Notes: a model not told the origin generated them from the sequence alone. Shown: positions 8,323-18,300, numbered from the stretch's first letter. The stretch: 64,000 nucleotides of DNA from Leclercia sp. AS011 (GCF_037152535.1 NZ_JBBCMA010000001.1:1178001-1242000); one strand, 5' to 3'. Numbers and translations: made by a program.

Positions 8323-9480
8323 TTACTTAGCTTTTGCGCCGCCCAGCACGGTCTGCGGCTGCCATTTGCCGTCGACCACTTTATAGACGGTGAACGACGG
8401 GGCTTTCAGGTTGCCCTGGTTGTCAAAGGCGATTTGCCCGGTGACGCCGGAGTAGCTGATGGCGCGCAGGGCAGGCAGGTATTCAGCCGGATCCACCGAG
8501 TCGGCTTTCTCCATCGCCGCCACCAGCACGCGGGTCGCGTCATAGGCGAACGGGGCGTGCAGCTCGATATGGGTGTGGTAGCGGGACTGATACGCCTGCT
8601 CGAAGGCCTTGCCGCCCGGCATCTGCTCGACTGGCAGGCCTGGCTCCAGCGCCACCACGCCTTCACCCTCTTTCTGCGCCAGTTGCAGGAAGGTCTGGCT
8701 GACAAAGCCGCCCGCGCCCATCAGGGTGGCGTTCATGCCCAGCTGTTTAATACGACGGGCCAGCGGTGCCGCCTGGCTGTCCACGCCGCCGAAGAAGATC
8801 AGATCGGCGTTTTTGCTGCGAATGGCGGTCAGCACGGCGCTAAAGTCGACGGTTTTGTCGTCAACGTACTGGCGGTCAACAATTTTCACGCCCTGAGCTT
8901 CGAGGGACTTAATAAACTCATCCGCCAGACCCTGACCAAAGGCGGTACGGTCGTCGATCACCGCGATGCGTTTGGCTTTCAGGGTGTCGATAGCGTACTG
9001 GCCGGCAAACTGGCCGCCGTCATCGTCGTGGCCCATCACGCGGAAGCTGGTGTCAAAACCCTGTTTGGTGTACGCATGGCCGGTCGCCACCGGGGCTACC
9101 TGGGCGATACCGGCATCGTGATAAACCCGCGCCGCCGGAATGCTGGTGCCGGTGTTCCAGTGACCGACCACCCCCGCCACGCCGCTGTCCACCAGACGCT
9201 GGGCCACGGCTACCGCAGTACGCGGATCCGACTGATCATCTTCGGACTGCAGTTTGAAGGTCACTGCTTTGCCGCCGATGGTCGGGTGCTGCTTGTTGAT
9301 GTCGTCAATCGCCAGCTGCGCGCCGTTCTCCAGATCTTTACCAATACGGGCAGACGGGCCGGTGAGCGGGCCCGCCAGGCCGATAAGCACGGTTTCACCG
9401 TCTGCGGCCCACGCGCCCGTTGAAGCAAACCCGCTGAGCAGAAGCGCGGCGCTGAGCGCGCTGATTTTTACTGTTTTCAT
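8323..9480 (-). CDS. Periplasmic substrate-binding protein, branched-chain-amino-acid type (LivJ/LivK-like)
   Basis: A 385-residue type I periplasmic binding protein. Residues 1-25 are a Sec signal peptide (MKTVKISALSAALLLSGFASTGAWA). The mature start (ADGETVLIGLAGPLTGPSARIGKDLENGAQLAIDDIN) is typical of Leu/Ile/Val-binding proteins, as is the hinge-region VAPVATGHAYTKQGFDTSFRVMGHDDDGG. It is the receptor of the LivFGMH-like importer that follows upstream in the operon. Its place beside two amidohydrolases suggests it binds the compound they degrade rather than leucine. No substrate can be read from the sequence. Confidence 0.85.
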   Translation of the reverse strand: MKTVKISALSAALLLSGFASTGAWAADGETVLIGLAGPLTGPSARIGKDLENGAQLAIDDINKQHPTIGGKAVTFKLQSEDDQSDPRTAVAVAQRLVDSGVAGVVGHWNTGTSIPAARVYHDAGIAQVAPVATGHAYTKQGFDTSFRVMGHDDDGGQFAGQYAIDTLKAKRIAVIDDRTAFGQGLADEFIKSLEAQGVKIVDRQYVDDKTVDFSAVLTAIRSKNADLIFFGGVDSQAAPLARRIKQLGMNATLMGAGGFVSQTFLQLAQKEGEGVVALEPGLPVEQMPGGKAFEQAYQSRYHTHIELHAPFAYDATRVLVAAMEKADSVDPAEYLPALRAISYSGVTGQIAFDNQGNLKAPSFTVYKVVDGKWQPQTVLGGAKAK

Positions 9481-9508
9481 TGTTATTCCCTGGTGTTGGT
9501 TGGTGTTG

Positions 9509-10228
9509 TCAAACGGGCATTTCGCCCAAATAAATCTGTGCTATTTGATCGTCGTCGAGCATCGCTTGCGACGCCCCGTGATGAACGATGCTGCCGCTAT
9601 CCATTACCCAGGCCTGGTCGGTCACTTCCAGCGCCAGGCGGGCGTTCTGTTCGATCAGCAGCAGGGCCACGCCGCGCTCGCGCAGCCCGGCAATGACGGC
9701 AAAAATGTTCTCCACCATCTTCGGTGCAAGCCCCATCGACGGCTCGTCGAGGATCAGCAGGCGCGGGCGGCTGAGCAGGGCGCGGTTAAGGGCTAACAGC
9801 TGCTGTTCCCCGCCGGAGAGCAGCCCGGCCAGCTGATGCTGCCGTTCGCCCAGGCGCGGAAAACGCTCGAAAATCTCAGCCATCTCCTGCCTGACGGTGA
9901 CAGTGTCACGCCGCAGCCAGGCCCCCATCTGTAAATTTTCCAGCACCGTCATCCGACCAAAGATGCCCCGGCCTTCCGGGACCATCACCAGCCCGTCGCG
10001 CAGCAGCGCTTCGGCTTTCTGCTTACGCACCGCTTTGCCGTTAAACTCAATGTTGCCGCCAAAACGCTCCAGCCCGGTGATGGCTCGCACGGTGGAGCTT
10101 TTGCCCGCGCCGTTGGCACCGATCAGCGTGGCCTGTTCGCCTTCACGCAGGCTAAAGGAGACGTCCCGTACCGCCTGGATCCCGCCGTAATGCACGTCCA
10201 GGCGTTCCACTTTCAGTAATTCAGACAT
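9509..10228 (-). CDS. ABC importer ATPase, LivF-like
   Basis: A 239-residue ATP-binding subunit with Walker A GANGAGKSS, signature LSGGEQQ and Walker B LLILDEPSMGL. The remaining features (MGAWLRR, NARLALEVTDQAWVMDSG) match the LivF branch. It pairs with the LivG-like ATPase encoded just upstream, whose stop lies inside its start region (8 bp overlap). ATG 10228 (MSELLKVE) has GGAGG eight bases upstream; ATG 10234 and TTG 10243 are in frame but badly spaced. Confidence 0.88.
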   Translation of the reverse strand: MSELLKVERLDVHYGGIQAVRDVSFSLREGEQATLIGANGAGKSSTVRAITGLERFGGNIEFNGKAVRKQKAEALLRDGLVMVPEGRGIFGRMTVLENLQMGAWLRRDTVTVRQEMAEIFERFPRLGERQHQLAGLLSGGEQQLLALNRALLSRPRLLILDEPSMGLAPKMVENIFAVIAGLRERGVALLLIEQNARLALEVTDQAWVMDSGSIVHHGASQAMLDDDQIAQIYLGEMPV

Positions 10229-10988
10229 GGGCATGGCCTCCAAGCCAGGCGGCGATCACCGCCGGGTCGCGTCGCACGCTGTCCGGGGTGCCGCTGGCCA
10301 GCGTTTTACCGTAATCCAGCACCGTGAGGCGATCGCAGATCCCCATCACCAGCTTGACGTCGTGTTCAATCATCAGCAGGGTTTTTCCGTCGTCACGAAT
10401 ACGGGCCAGCAGCTCGCCGAGGGCCACTTTTTCTGCGGCGTTCATTCCGGCAGCGGGTTCATCCAGCGCCAGCAGCAGCGGATCGGTTGCCAGCGCGCGG
10501 GCGATCTCCAGTCGACGCTGATGGCCATAAGCCAGATCGCAGGCGCGGTAGTGGGCGAACTTCGCAATCCCGGTATACTCCAGCCAGTGCCAGGCCTGCT
10601 CCAGGGTCTGCGCCTCTTCTTCCCGGGCGCGCTTGTGACGGCTCAGCGCCGCCCACAGCCCGTTACGGGTGCGCACGTGGCGACCGACCATCACGTTCTC
10701 CAGCACCGACATCTCGTTAAACAGACGCACGTTCTGGAAGGTGCGGGCGATGCCTGCGGCGGTCACTTTCTCGATCTGGGTCGGAAAGTAGGGTTGATCG
10801 GCAATGGCGAACTCCCCGCTGTCTGCCGGGTACAGGCCGGTGATCAGGTTGAAGCAGGTGGTTTTGCCCGCGCCGTTAGGGCCAATCAGGCCATAGATTT
10901 CGCCTTTGTTAATGGTCAGTGAGACGTTATCCACCGCCGTCAGGCCGCCAAAGCGTTTGGACATATTTTTTACGGTTAACAGGCTCAT
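10221..10988 (-). CDS. ABC importer ATPase, LivG-like
   Basis: A 255-residue ATP-binding subunit: Walker A GPNGAGKTT, the LivG-specific long insertion between Walker A and signature (VGRHVRTRNGLWAALSRHKRAREEEAQ), the degenerate signature LAYGHQRRLEIARAL, and Walker B LLALDEPAAGMN. With the LivF-like partner it would form the ATPase heterodimer on the cytoplasmic face of the LivHM-like permeases. It overlaps the neighbouring genes by 8 and 4 bp. Confidence 0.88.
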   Translation of the reverse strand: MSLLTVKNMSKRFGGLTAVDNVSLTINKGEIYGLIGPNGAGKTTCFNLITGLYPADSGEFAIADQPYFPTQIEKVTAAGIARTFQNVRLFNEMSVLENVMVGRHVRTRNGLWAALSRHKRAREEEAQTLEQAWHWLEYTGIAKFAHYRACDLAYGHQRRLEIARALATDPLLLALDEPAAGMNAAEKVALGELLARIRDDGKTLLMIEHDVKLVMGICDRLTVLDYGKTLASGTPDSVRRDPAVIAAWLGGHAHV

Positions 10989-12091
10989 GCTTGCACCTCC
11001 TTGTGGCGCTTCGGCCAGATGCCCGACGGACGCACCAGCATCACCAGTACCAGTGCCAGGCCGTAAAACAGCTGGCGCAGGATCTCCGGGTCAATCAGCA
11101 CCGAACCAAACAGCGCCTGCTGCACCGGGGCCGCCTGGCTGCGCAGCAGCTCCGGCAGGGCGGTGAGCAGTACCGCACCGAGGATCACCCCCGGGATATG
11201 GCCCATTCCGCCCAGCACCACCATCGCCAGTACGGCAATAGACTCTTGCAGGGTGAAGGATTCCGGCGAGACGAAGCCCTGGAAGGCACCGAACAGCGCC
11301 CCGGCCACGCCGCCAAAGGAGGCGCCCATGGCAAAGGCCAGCAGCTTAAAGTTGCGCACGTTGATGCCCATCGCCCGGGCGACGTCTTCATCTTCACGGA
11401 TGGCGTGCCATGCCCGGCCAATGCGCGAGTGTTGCAGGCGCAGGCAGACAAAAATGATCCCGACAATCACCAGCATCAGCAGGTAGTACCACAGCCACAG
11501 GGCGGGCACCTTTACGCCGAACCAGTGGTACACGCCGCTGAACTTCAGGCCAAACAGGTTGAGGGTATCGACGCCGGTTATGCCTTTCGCGCCGTTGGTG
11601 ATGTTCACCGGGCGGTCGAGGTTACGCATCAGGATGCGGATGATCTCCCCAAAACCGAGGGTAACAATCGCCAGGTAATCCCCGCGCAGCTTCAGCGTCG
11701 GGGCACCGAGCAGAATGCCGCACACCGCCGCGACCAGCGCCGCAATCGGGATAATCAGCAGATAAGAGGTGTGCAGCCCCTCCGGGAACCAGACGTTGAG
11801 GATCGGGAACACCTCCGCCAGGTGCGGCGAGGCCAGCAGCGCCGCCAGATAGGCACCGACGGCATAGAAGGCGATAAAGCCCATATCCAGCAGGCCGGTA
11901 TAGCCCACCACGATGTTTAGCCCCAACGCCAGCATGATATAGAGCAGGGCGAAGTCGATCACCCGCACCCAGTAGTTGCCGCCCAGTTGGGTCGCCACCA
12001 TCGGCGCAAGCAGCAGGGCAAGGACGAAGAGCGTCATGCCGGACCAGAATTTACCGCTGGCCGCCGGTGTTTTGAGTTCAATGGCACTCAT
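10985..12091 (-). CDS. ABC importer permease, LivM-like
   Basis: A 368-residue inner-membrane permease of the LivM type. It has the conserved VGYTGLLDMGFIAFYAVGAYLAALLASP and the EDEDVARAMGINVRNFKLLAFAMGASFGGVAGALFG coupling region that contacts the ATPase. It starts at ATG 12091 with GGGGA upstream, and its stop overlaps the livG-like start by 4 bp. It forms the translocation pore with the LivH-like protein encoded upstream. Confidence 0.87.
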   Translation of the reverse strand: MSAIELKTPAASGKFWSGMTLFVLALLLAPMVATQLGGNYWVRVIDFALLYIMLALGLNIVVGYTGLLDMGFIAFYAVGAYLAALLASPHLAEVFPILNVWFPEGLHTSYLLIIPIAALVAAVCGILLGAPTLKLRGDYLAIVTLGFGEIIRILMRNLDRPVNITNGAKGITGVDTLNLFGLKFSGVYHWFGVKVPALWLWYYLLMLVIVGIIFVCLRLQHSRIGRAWHAIREDEDVARAMGINVRNFKLLAFAMGASFGGVAGALFGAFQGFVSPESFTLQESIAVLAMVVLGGMGHIPGVILGAVLLTALPELLRSQAAPVQQALFGSVLIDPEILRQLFYGLALVLVMLVRPSGIWPKRHKEVQA

Positions 12092-12100
12092 GATTTCCCC

Positions 12101-13051
12101 TTACGCCCTGTGCGCCACGCGTTCGCCCAGCAGACCTGCCGGACGGAAGACCAGCACCAGAATCAGCACGATAAAGGCGAACACGTCCTGATAGTTGCTG
12201 CCGAATACGCCATTGGTCAGCTCGCCCAGATAACCACCGCCCAGCGCTTCGATAATGCCGAGCAGGATCCCGCCCAGCATTGCCCCACGAATATTGCCGA
12301 TACCGCCCAGCACCGCTGCGGTAAAGGCTTTAATGCCGGGCAGGAAGCCCATCGAGAAGCTGGCATTGCCGTAGTTACTGGCCATCATTACCCCCGCCAG
12401 CGCGGCAAAGATGCCGCCGATGGCGAAGGTCAGGGTGATAATCGCATTGGGATTGACGCCCATCAGGGTGGCGACCCGGGGGTTTTCCGCCACCGCGCGC
12501 ATACCGCGACCGAGGCGGGTGTACTCCACCAGCAGCCACAGGCCGGTCATAACGACCAGCGCCAGCGCCACGGTGACAATGCCGGTAACGGTGATAATCG
12601 CCGGGGGATGGGCTTCGCTGCCTGCGGTGATGGCAATCGGGTCCATCGGCAGGATCTGCGGGAACATCAGCGGATTACGCGACCAGATAATCATCGCCAC
12701 GGTTTGCAGCAGCACCGACACGCCAATCCCGGAGATCAGCGGTGCCAGCCGGGGGGCGTTTCGCAGGCGGCGATAGGCAAAGCGCTCAACGGCCATCGCC
12801 AGCAGGGCGCAGACCGCCATGGCGATCAGCAGCGCAAAGCCCAGCTGCAGCAGCTGCGGCATGGCGGGGAAATGGCTGCTAAGAAGATTCAACGCCGACA
12901 GGGTGGTCAGCGCGCCGACCATCAGAATATCGCCGTGCGCGAAGTTAATAATGCGCAAAATGCCATACACCATGGTATAGCCCAGCGCGATCAGCGCGTA
13001 GATGCTGCCCAGCATCACGCCGTTGATCAGTTGTTGTATGAGTGTGTCCAA
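12101..13051 (-). CDS. ABC importer permease, LivH-like (first gene of the operon)
   Basis: About 316 residues with the LivH hallmark LINGVMLGSIYALIALGYTMVYGILRIINFAHGDILMVGA near the N-terminus and the EAA-like ENPRVATLMGVNPNAIITLTFAIGG loop. TTG at 13051 is taken as the start because GTAGGA lies four bases before it and because the family begins near this point. An ATG at 13123 would add 24 residues without a convincing ribosome site. The operon promoter must lie between here and the divergent LysR gene. All seven genes to 6600 are tightly packed on one strand. Confidence 0.8.
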   Translation of the reverse strand: MDTLIQQLINGVMLGSIYALIALGYTMVYGILRIINFAHGDILMVGALTTLSALNLLSSHFPAMPQLLQLGFALLIAMAVCALLAMAVERFAYRRLRNAPRLAPLISGIGVSVLLQTVAMIIWSRNPLMFPQILPMDPIAITAGSEAHPPAIITVTGIVTVALALVVMTGLWLLVEYTRLGRGMRAVAENPRVATLMGVNPNAIITLTFAIGGIFAALAGVMMASNYGNASFSMGFLPGIKAFTAAVLGGIGNIRGAMLGGILLGIIEALGGGYLGELTNGVFGSNYQDVFAFIVLILVLVFRPAGLLGERVAHRA

Positions 13052-13222
13052 CGTTCCTACCCGACAAAGTGCTCTTTCCAGCGGGTAACATCTAATAATT
13101 GAATTAAATTGTGAAATACGCATATATTCTTTCTTATGATTTTTGGAGCTTGCGTTATCTATTTGATTTAAAAGGTGATGATAAATAGCGCATAAACCGG
13201 ATTGCCCATAGCAGATCAACAT

Positions 13223-14179
13223 ATGAATAAAACAGAACAATCCCTGACGCTGGCGGCCTTTGCCGAGAGCCGACTGGCGAACGATCCGCCCCTGCGGGCG
13301 GTGCGGGCTTTCGAGGCGATAGCCCGACTGGGCAGCGTGACCCAGGCCGCGCAGGAGCTGGACATCTCCCCGTCGGCGGTAAGCCATCAGCTGAAAGTGC
13401 TGGAAGGGTATTTACAGATGTCCCTCACCGAACGTCAGGGGCGCAGGCTGATCCTCAGCCAGCAGGGGCGGGACTATTACCGCTCCATCCGCGCGGCCTT
13501 TAACGTGCTGCGCCAGGCCACGGAGCATCTGCTTGAGCAGGTGCAGACCCGCCAGGTGACCATCAGCCTGATCCCGCTGTTTGGCATGGGATGGTTTATT
13601 CCGCGCCTGCCGGGGTTTATGCGGGCGAATCCACAAACCGAGATCAACGTGGTCTACGCCAACCACCGCAACTACCTGAGCGATGCCTCGGACATGTCGA
13701 TCCGCTTTGGTAACGGGCAGTGGGCGGGCTATCAGAGCGAAAAGCTGATCTCCGGGCAGATGGTGCCGGTCTGTAGCCGGGCGTTTTTGCGCCTGCACGG
13801 GCATATCGACACGCCGGAACAGCTCCTGCAAATGCCGCTGTTGCACGACGAGGAGCGCACCACCTGGCAGCAGTGGTTTATCCAGCAGGGGGTAAAACGC
13901 CCGCCGCGGCGCAGCGGACCGATGTTTGAAGACGGGCTGCTAACCCTGGCGGGAGTGCAGGCGGGGCTGGGTTGTGCCCTGATGCGCGAGCCGCTGATTG
14001 CGCCCTATCTGGAGAGCGGCGAGCTGGTGAAGATTTTCGATCTGCCGATTGATGATGGCCGGGATTATTACCTGTGCGTGCGTCAGGACGGCGAGATGAG
14101 CCAGGACGGCAAGCTGCTGCAAAGCTGGCTGCGGCGGAACAGTTCCCTGGAGGAGATGCCGGGTGGCGGCTCCGCCTGA
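13223..14179 (+). CDS. LysR-family regulator (GcvA-like), divergent from the liv-like/atc-like operon
   Basis: A 318-residue LysR-type regulator. The helix-turn-helix is LRAVRAFEAIARLGSVTQAAQELDISPSAVSHQLKVLEGYLQ (about residues 25-66), followed by a substrate-sensing domain (VVYANHRNYLSDASDMSIRFGNG). It is divergent from the seven-gene importer/hydrolase operon with about 100-170 bp between starts, the usual arrangement for a LysR activator of its neighbour; its inducer may be the operon's substrate. ATG 13223 (MNKTEQ) is preferred over the in-frame TTG 13202. The last seven codons, MPGGGSA, and the stop are made by a REP element. Confidence 0.85.
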   Translation: MNKTEQSLTLAAFAESRLANDPPLRAVRAFEAIARLGSVTQAAQELDISPSAVSHQLKVLEGYLQMSLTERQGRRLILSQQGRDYYRSIRAAFNVLRQATEHLLEQVQTRQVTISLIPLFGMGWFIPRLPGFMRANPQTEINVVYANHRNYLSDASDMSIRFGNGQWAGYQSEKLISGQMVPVCSRAFLRLHGHIDTPEQLLQMPLLHDEERTTWQQWFIQQGVKRPPRRSGPMFEDGLLTLAGVQAGLGCALMREPLIAPYLESGELVKIFDLPIDDGRDYYLCVRQDGEMSQDGKLLQSWLRRNSSLEEMPGGGSA

Positions 14180-14240
14180 CGCGGCCTACAGGGTGAGGGT
14201 GAGTCGTAGGCCGGGCAAGCGTATGCGCCGCCCGGCGTTG
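14156..14240. repeat. BIME (two REP units in opposite orientation)
   Basis: One REP (14156-14190, ATGCCGGGTGGCGGC...GCGGCCTAC) and a second, inverted one (14203-14240, GTAGGCCGGGCAAGC...GCCGCCCGGC) separated by a short linker. They lie between the convergent LysR and yddG genes, and the first unit supplies the end of the LysR reading frame. Confidence 0.85.
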
Positions 14241-14261
14241 CAGGCCGCACGGCCCACAACC

Positions 14262-15143
14262 TCAGGCGGCCCGGGTGGCATACCAGCACAATAGCGACCC
14301 AGCGCACACCATCATCGCTCCCTGCCAGAAGCTGAACGACAGAGGGGCGTTCAGCAGCACCGCCGCCAGCGCCGCCGACAGCACCGGAGTAAAATAGGAA
14401 GCCGCCGCCAGCAGCGTCACGTTGCCGTGCAGAATGCCGGTGTTCCACGCGGCATAGCCAAACCCCAGCGCCACGCCGCACATCAGCAGTTTGATCACCA
14501 CCGGCACGCTGAATACCATCTCCGGCTGATCGCTGAAGGCATATTTCAGCCACAGGGTCAGCGCCGTCAGCAGCACAAACAGCGTGATGCCGTTCTGCCC
14601 CCGGGCATATTTACTGGTCACGGTGCAGTAGGCCGCCCAGATGAAAGCCCCGACAAAGGCCAGGCCGTAACTCAGCGGGTTGGATACGACGTTGCGGGCA
14701 ATCTCGGCCGGGTTAAGGCCGGTGTCACCGCCTAATACCCAGCTCACGCCCAACAGGGAGATAAGCAGCCCGGGGATCACCCACAGGGTTGAGCGCTGAC
14801 GGTTAAACAAAATGGCAAACAGGATAGTCAGGCTCGGCCAGAGGTAATTCACCATTCCCACCTCAATCGCCTGATGGCGGGTGGTGGCGTAGCCTAACGA
14901 CAGGGCCAGACAGATTTCATAGCTGACAAACAGCACGCTACCGGCTATCAGGTAGCGCGGCGAGAAACGCCGCAGGTCCGGAAACCCCACCGTGACCAGG
15001 CACAGTAAACCGCTGAGCGTATAGATCATCGCCGCGCCGCCTACCGGACCCAACCCCTCGCTGACGCTGCGGATCAGCCCTACCATCGTGCTCCAGAGCA
15101 CAATCGCCGCCAGCCCGATCAGCGTGGCTTTCTTTCTGTCCAT
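14262..15143 (-). CDS. yddG: Aromatic amino acid exporter YddG
   Basis: A 293-residue, 10-helix drug/metabolite transporter (EamA) family protein exporting Phe, Tyr and Trp (and paraquat in Salmonella). The sequence KKATLIGLAAIVLWSTMVGLIR, SYEICLALSLGYATTRHQAIEVGMVNYLWPSLTILFA and the tail LSFSFWQGAMMVCAGSLLCWYATR align closely with E. coli YddG from memory. ATG 15143 (MDRKKATL) is chosen over the adjoining ATG 15146 because it matches the E. coli N-terminus and is better spaced from GGAAAG. It is divergent from fdnG, as in E. coli. Confidence 0.93.
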   Translation of the reverse strand: MDRKKATLIGLAAIVLWSTMVGLIRSVSEGLGPVGGAAMIYTLSGLLCLVTVGFPDLRRFSPRYLIAGSVLFVSYEICLALSLGYATTRHQAIEVGMVNYLWPSLTILFAILFNRQRSTLWVIPGLLISLLGVSWVLGGDTGLNPAEIARNVVSNPLSYGLAFVGAFIWAAYCTVTSKYARGQNGITLFVLLTALTLWLKYAFSDQPEMVFSVPVVIKLLMCGVALGFGYAAWNTGILHGNVTLLAAASYFTPVLSAALAAVLLNAPLSFSFWQGAMMVCAGSLLCWYATRAA

Positions 15144-15225
15144 CATCTTTCCATTGGCATGACATTTTCAGGGGCAAATTTATAGCACTGTTTCAGTACC
15201 TTCCGCGAATTAATCTCCCTGTCAT

Positions 15226-15241
15226 TACCTCTTAAGCAGTA
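15226..15241 (+). promoter_or_regulatory. NarL/NarP 7-2-7 site upstream of fdnG
   Basis: TACCTCT-TA-AGCAGTA is two inverted heptamers with a 2-base gap. The first matches the NarL consensus TACYYMT fully and the second matches in six of seven positions. Its centre is 62 bp upstream of the FNR-like site; with FNR at -42.5 this places it near -104.5, where the E. coli fdnG NarL site is known to be. It should mediate nitrate activation. Confidence 0.75.
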
Positions 15242-15288
15242 ATAAAACCGCTCCCCGCTGACTATTAAGAGGGCGAAGATCGGCGAGT

Positions 15289-15302
15289 TTGATTTGCCGC
15301 AA
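15289..15302 (+). promoter_or_regulatory. FNR-like site of the fdnG promoter
   Basis: TTGATTTGCCGCAA has a perfect TTGAT left half and a 3/5 match to ATCAA on the right. With a start point near 15338 it would sit at about -42.5, the class II position used by FNR at E. coli fdnG. The weak right half makes this less certain than the NarL site. Confidence 0.55.
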
Positions 15303-15365
15303 AAAAAACAGGGGCTTTGCTGTTAGTTTTCCGCCGGAATTCTCAATGATCTAACGAGGACAGCA

Positions 15366-18300
15366 ATGGACGTCAGCCGCAGACAGTTTTTTAAAATCTG
15401 CGCGGGCGGTATGGCCGGTACGACAGTGGCTGCTTTAGGGTTCGCCCCCAAAATGGCGCTGGCTCAGGCGCGCAACTATAAGTTGCTGCGCGCCAAAGAG
15501 ATCCGTAACACCTGCACATACTGCTCCGTGGGATGCGGGCTATTGATGTATAGCCTGGGTGATGGCGCGAAGAACGCCAAAGAGTCGATTTACCATATTG
15601 AAGGCGATGCGGATCATCCGGTCAGCCGCGGAGCGTTATGCCCGAAAGGGGCGGGCCTGCTGGACTATGTCCACAGCGACAACCGTCTGCGTTATCCGGA
15701 ATACCGCGCGCCGGGCTCCGACAAATGGCAGCGCATCTCCTGGGATGACGCTTTTACGCGCATCGCGAAGCTGATGAAGGCCGATCGCGACGCCAACTTC
15801 GTCGAGACCAACGCGCAGGGCGTGACGGTGAACCGCTGGCTCTCCACCGGGATGCTGTGCGCCTCTGCGGCCAGCAATGAAACCGGCATGCTGACGCAAA
15901 AATTTGTGCGCTCCCTCGGGATGCTGGCGGTAGACAACCAGGCGCGCGTCTGACACGGACCAACGGTAGCAAGTCTTGCTCCAACATTTGGTCGCGGTGC
16001 GATGACCAACCACTGGGTTGATATCAAAAACGCTAACGTCGTGATGGTGATGGGCGGTAACGCCGCCGAAGCTCATCCGGTGGGATTCCGCTGGGCGATG
16101 GAAGCGAAAAACAATAACGATGCGACGTTGATCGTCGTCGACCCACGCTTTACACGTACGGCGTCGGTGGCCGATATCTATGCGCCAATCCGCTCCGGCA
16201 CGGACATTACGTTCCTCTCCGGCGTGCTGCTGTACCTGATCGAAAACAACAAAATTAACGCCGAGTACGTTAAGCACTACACCAACGCGAACCTGCTGGT
16301 GCGGGATGATTTTGCCTTCGATGACGGGCTGTTTAGCGGCTATGACGCCGAAAAGCGTCAGTACGATAAGTCCTCCTGGAACTATCAGTTCGACGAGAAC
16401 GGCTATGCGATGCGCGATGAAACGCTGACGCATCCGCGCTGCGTGTGGAACCTGCTGAAACAGCACGTTTCACGCTATACGCCGGAGGTGGTGGAGAACA
16501 TCTGCGGTACGCCAAAAGCCGATTTCCTGAAAGTGTGTGAAGTGCTGGCCTCTACCAGCGCCGCGGACAGAACCACCACGTTCCTTTATGCACTGGGCTG
16601 GACCCAGCATACCGTCGGCGCACAGAACATCCGTACCATGGCGATGATCCAACTCCTGCTCGGCAATATGGGCATGGCGGGTGGCGGGGTCAATGCCCTG
16701 CGCGGTCACTCGAATATTCAGGGCCTGACCGACCTCGGCCTGCTCTCCACCAGCCTGACCGGCTATCTGACGCTGCCGTCCGAGAAACAGAGCGATCTGC
16801 ATAGCTATATGGCGGCGAACACCCCGAAAGCGACGCTGCCGGATCAGGTGAACTACTGGAGCAACTATCCGAAGTTCTTCGTCAGCCTGATGAAATCCTT
16901 CTACGGCGACGCGGCGCAGAAGGAGAACGACTGGGGCTTTAACTGGCTGCCGAAATGGGATCAGTCCTACGACGTCATTAAGTATTTCAACATGATGGCG
17001 AAGGGCCAGGTCACGGGATACATCTGCCAGGGCTTTAACCCGGTGGCGTCATTCCCGGATAAAAACAAGATTGTCGCCAGCCTCAGCAAGCTGAAGTACA
17101 TGGTGGTGATCGACCCGCTGGTGACTGAAACCTCGACCTTCTGGCAGAACCACGGCGAGATGAATGACGTGGATAGCGCCTCGATTCAGACCGAGGTGTT
17201 CCGTCTGCCGTCCACCTGCTTCGCGGAAGAGGACGGCTCGATCGCCAACTCCGGCCGCTGGCTGCAGTGGCACTGGAAAGGGCAGGATGCCCCGGGCGAA
17301 GCGCGTAACGACGGCGAGATCCTGGCCGGGATTTACCATCGCCTGCGCGAGATGTATCGCACCGAAGGCGGCAAGGGCGTCGAGCCGCTACTGCGCATGC
17401 GCTGGGATTACAAACAGCCGGATCACCCGGAATCGGAAGAGGTGGCGAAAGAGAACAACGGCTATGCGCTGGCAGATCTCTATGACGCCAACGGCGTGCT
17501 CATCGCGAAGAAAGGCCAGCTGCTGAGCAGCTTCGCCCAGCTGCGCGATGACGGTACGACGGCGTCGTCGTGCTGGATCTACACCGGGAGCTGGACCGAG
17601 CAGGGCAACCAGATGGCCAACCGCGACAACGCCGACCCGTCCGGGCTGGGCAATACGCTGGGTTGGGCCTGGGCGTGGCCGCTGAACCGTCGCGTGCTCT
17701 ACAACCGCGCCTCGGCGGACATCAACGGCAAGCCGTGGGATCCGAAACGGATGCTGATCCAGTGGAACGGCACGAAGTGGACCGGAAACGATATTCCGGA
17801 CTACAACACCGCCGCGCCGGGCAGCAACACCGGGCCGTTTATCATGCAGCCGGAAGGGCTGGGACGTCTGTTTGCCATCGATAAGCTGGCTGAAGGGCCG
17901 TTCCCGGAACACTACGAGCCGATGGAAACGCCGCTCGGCACCAACCCGCTGCACCCGAACGTGGTCTCCAGCCCGGTAGTACGTGTCTACGAAGAAGATG
18001 CCGTGCGGATGGGCAAGAAGGACAAGTTCCCGTATGTCGGCACCACCTATCGCCTGACCGAGCATTTCCACACCTGGACCAAGCATGCGCGCCTGAACGC
18101 CATCGCCCAGCCGGAACAGTTTGTCGAGATCAGCGAGACCCTGGCCCAGGCCAAAGGCATTGCCAATGGCGATCGCGTCAAGGTCAGCAGCCAGCGCGGG
18201 TTTATTCGCGCCGTGGCGGTGGTCACCCGTCGTCTGCAGGCCCTGAACGTGCACGGTCAGCAGGTGGAAACCGTCGGTATTCCGCTGCACTGGGGCTTTG

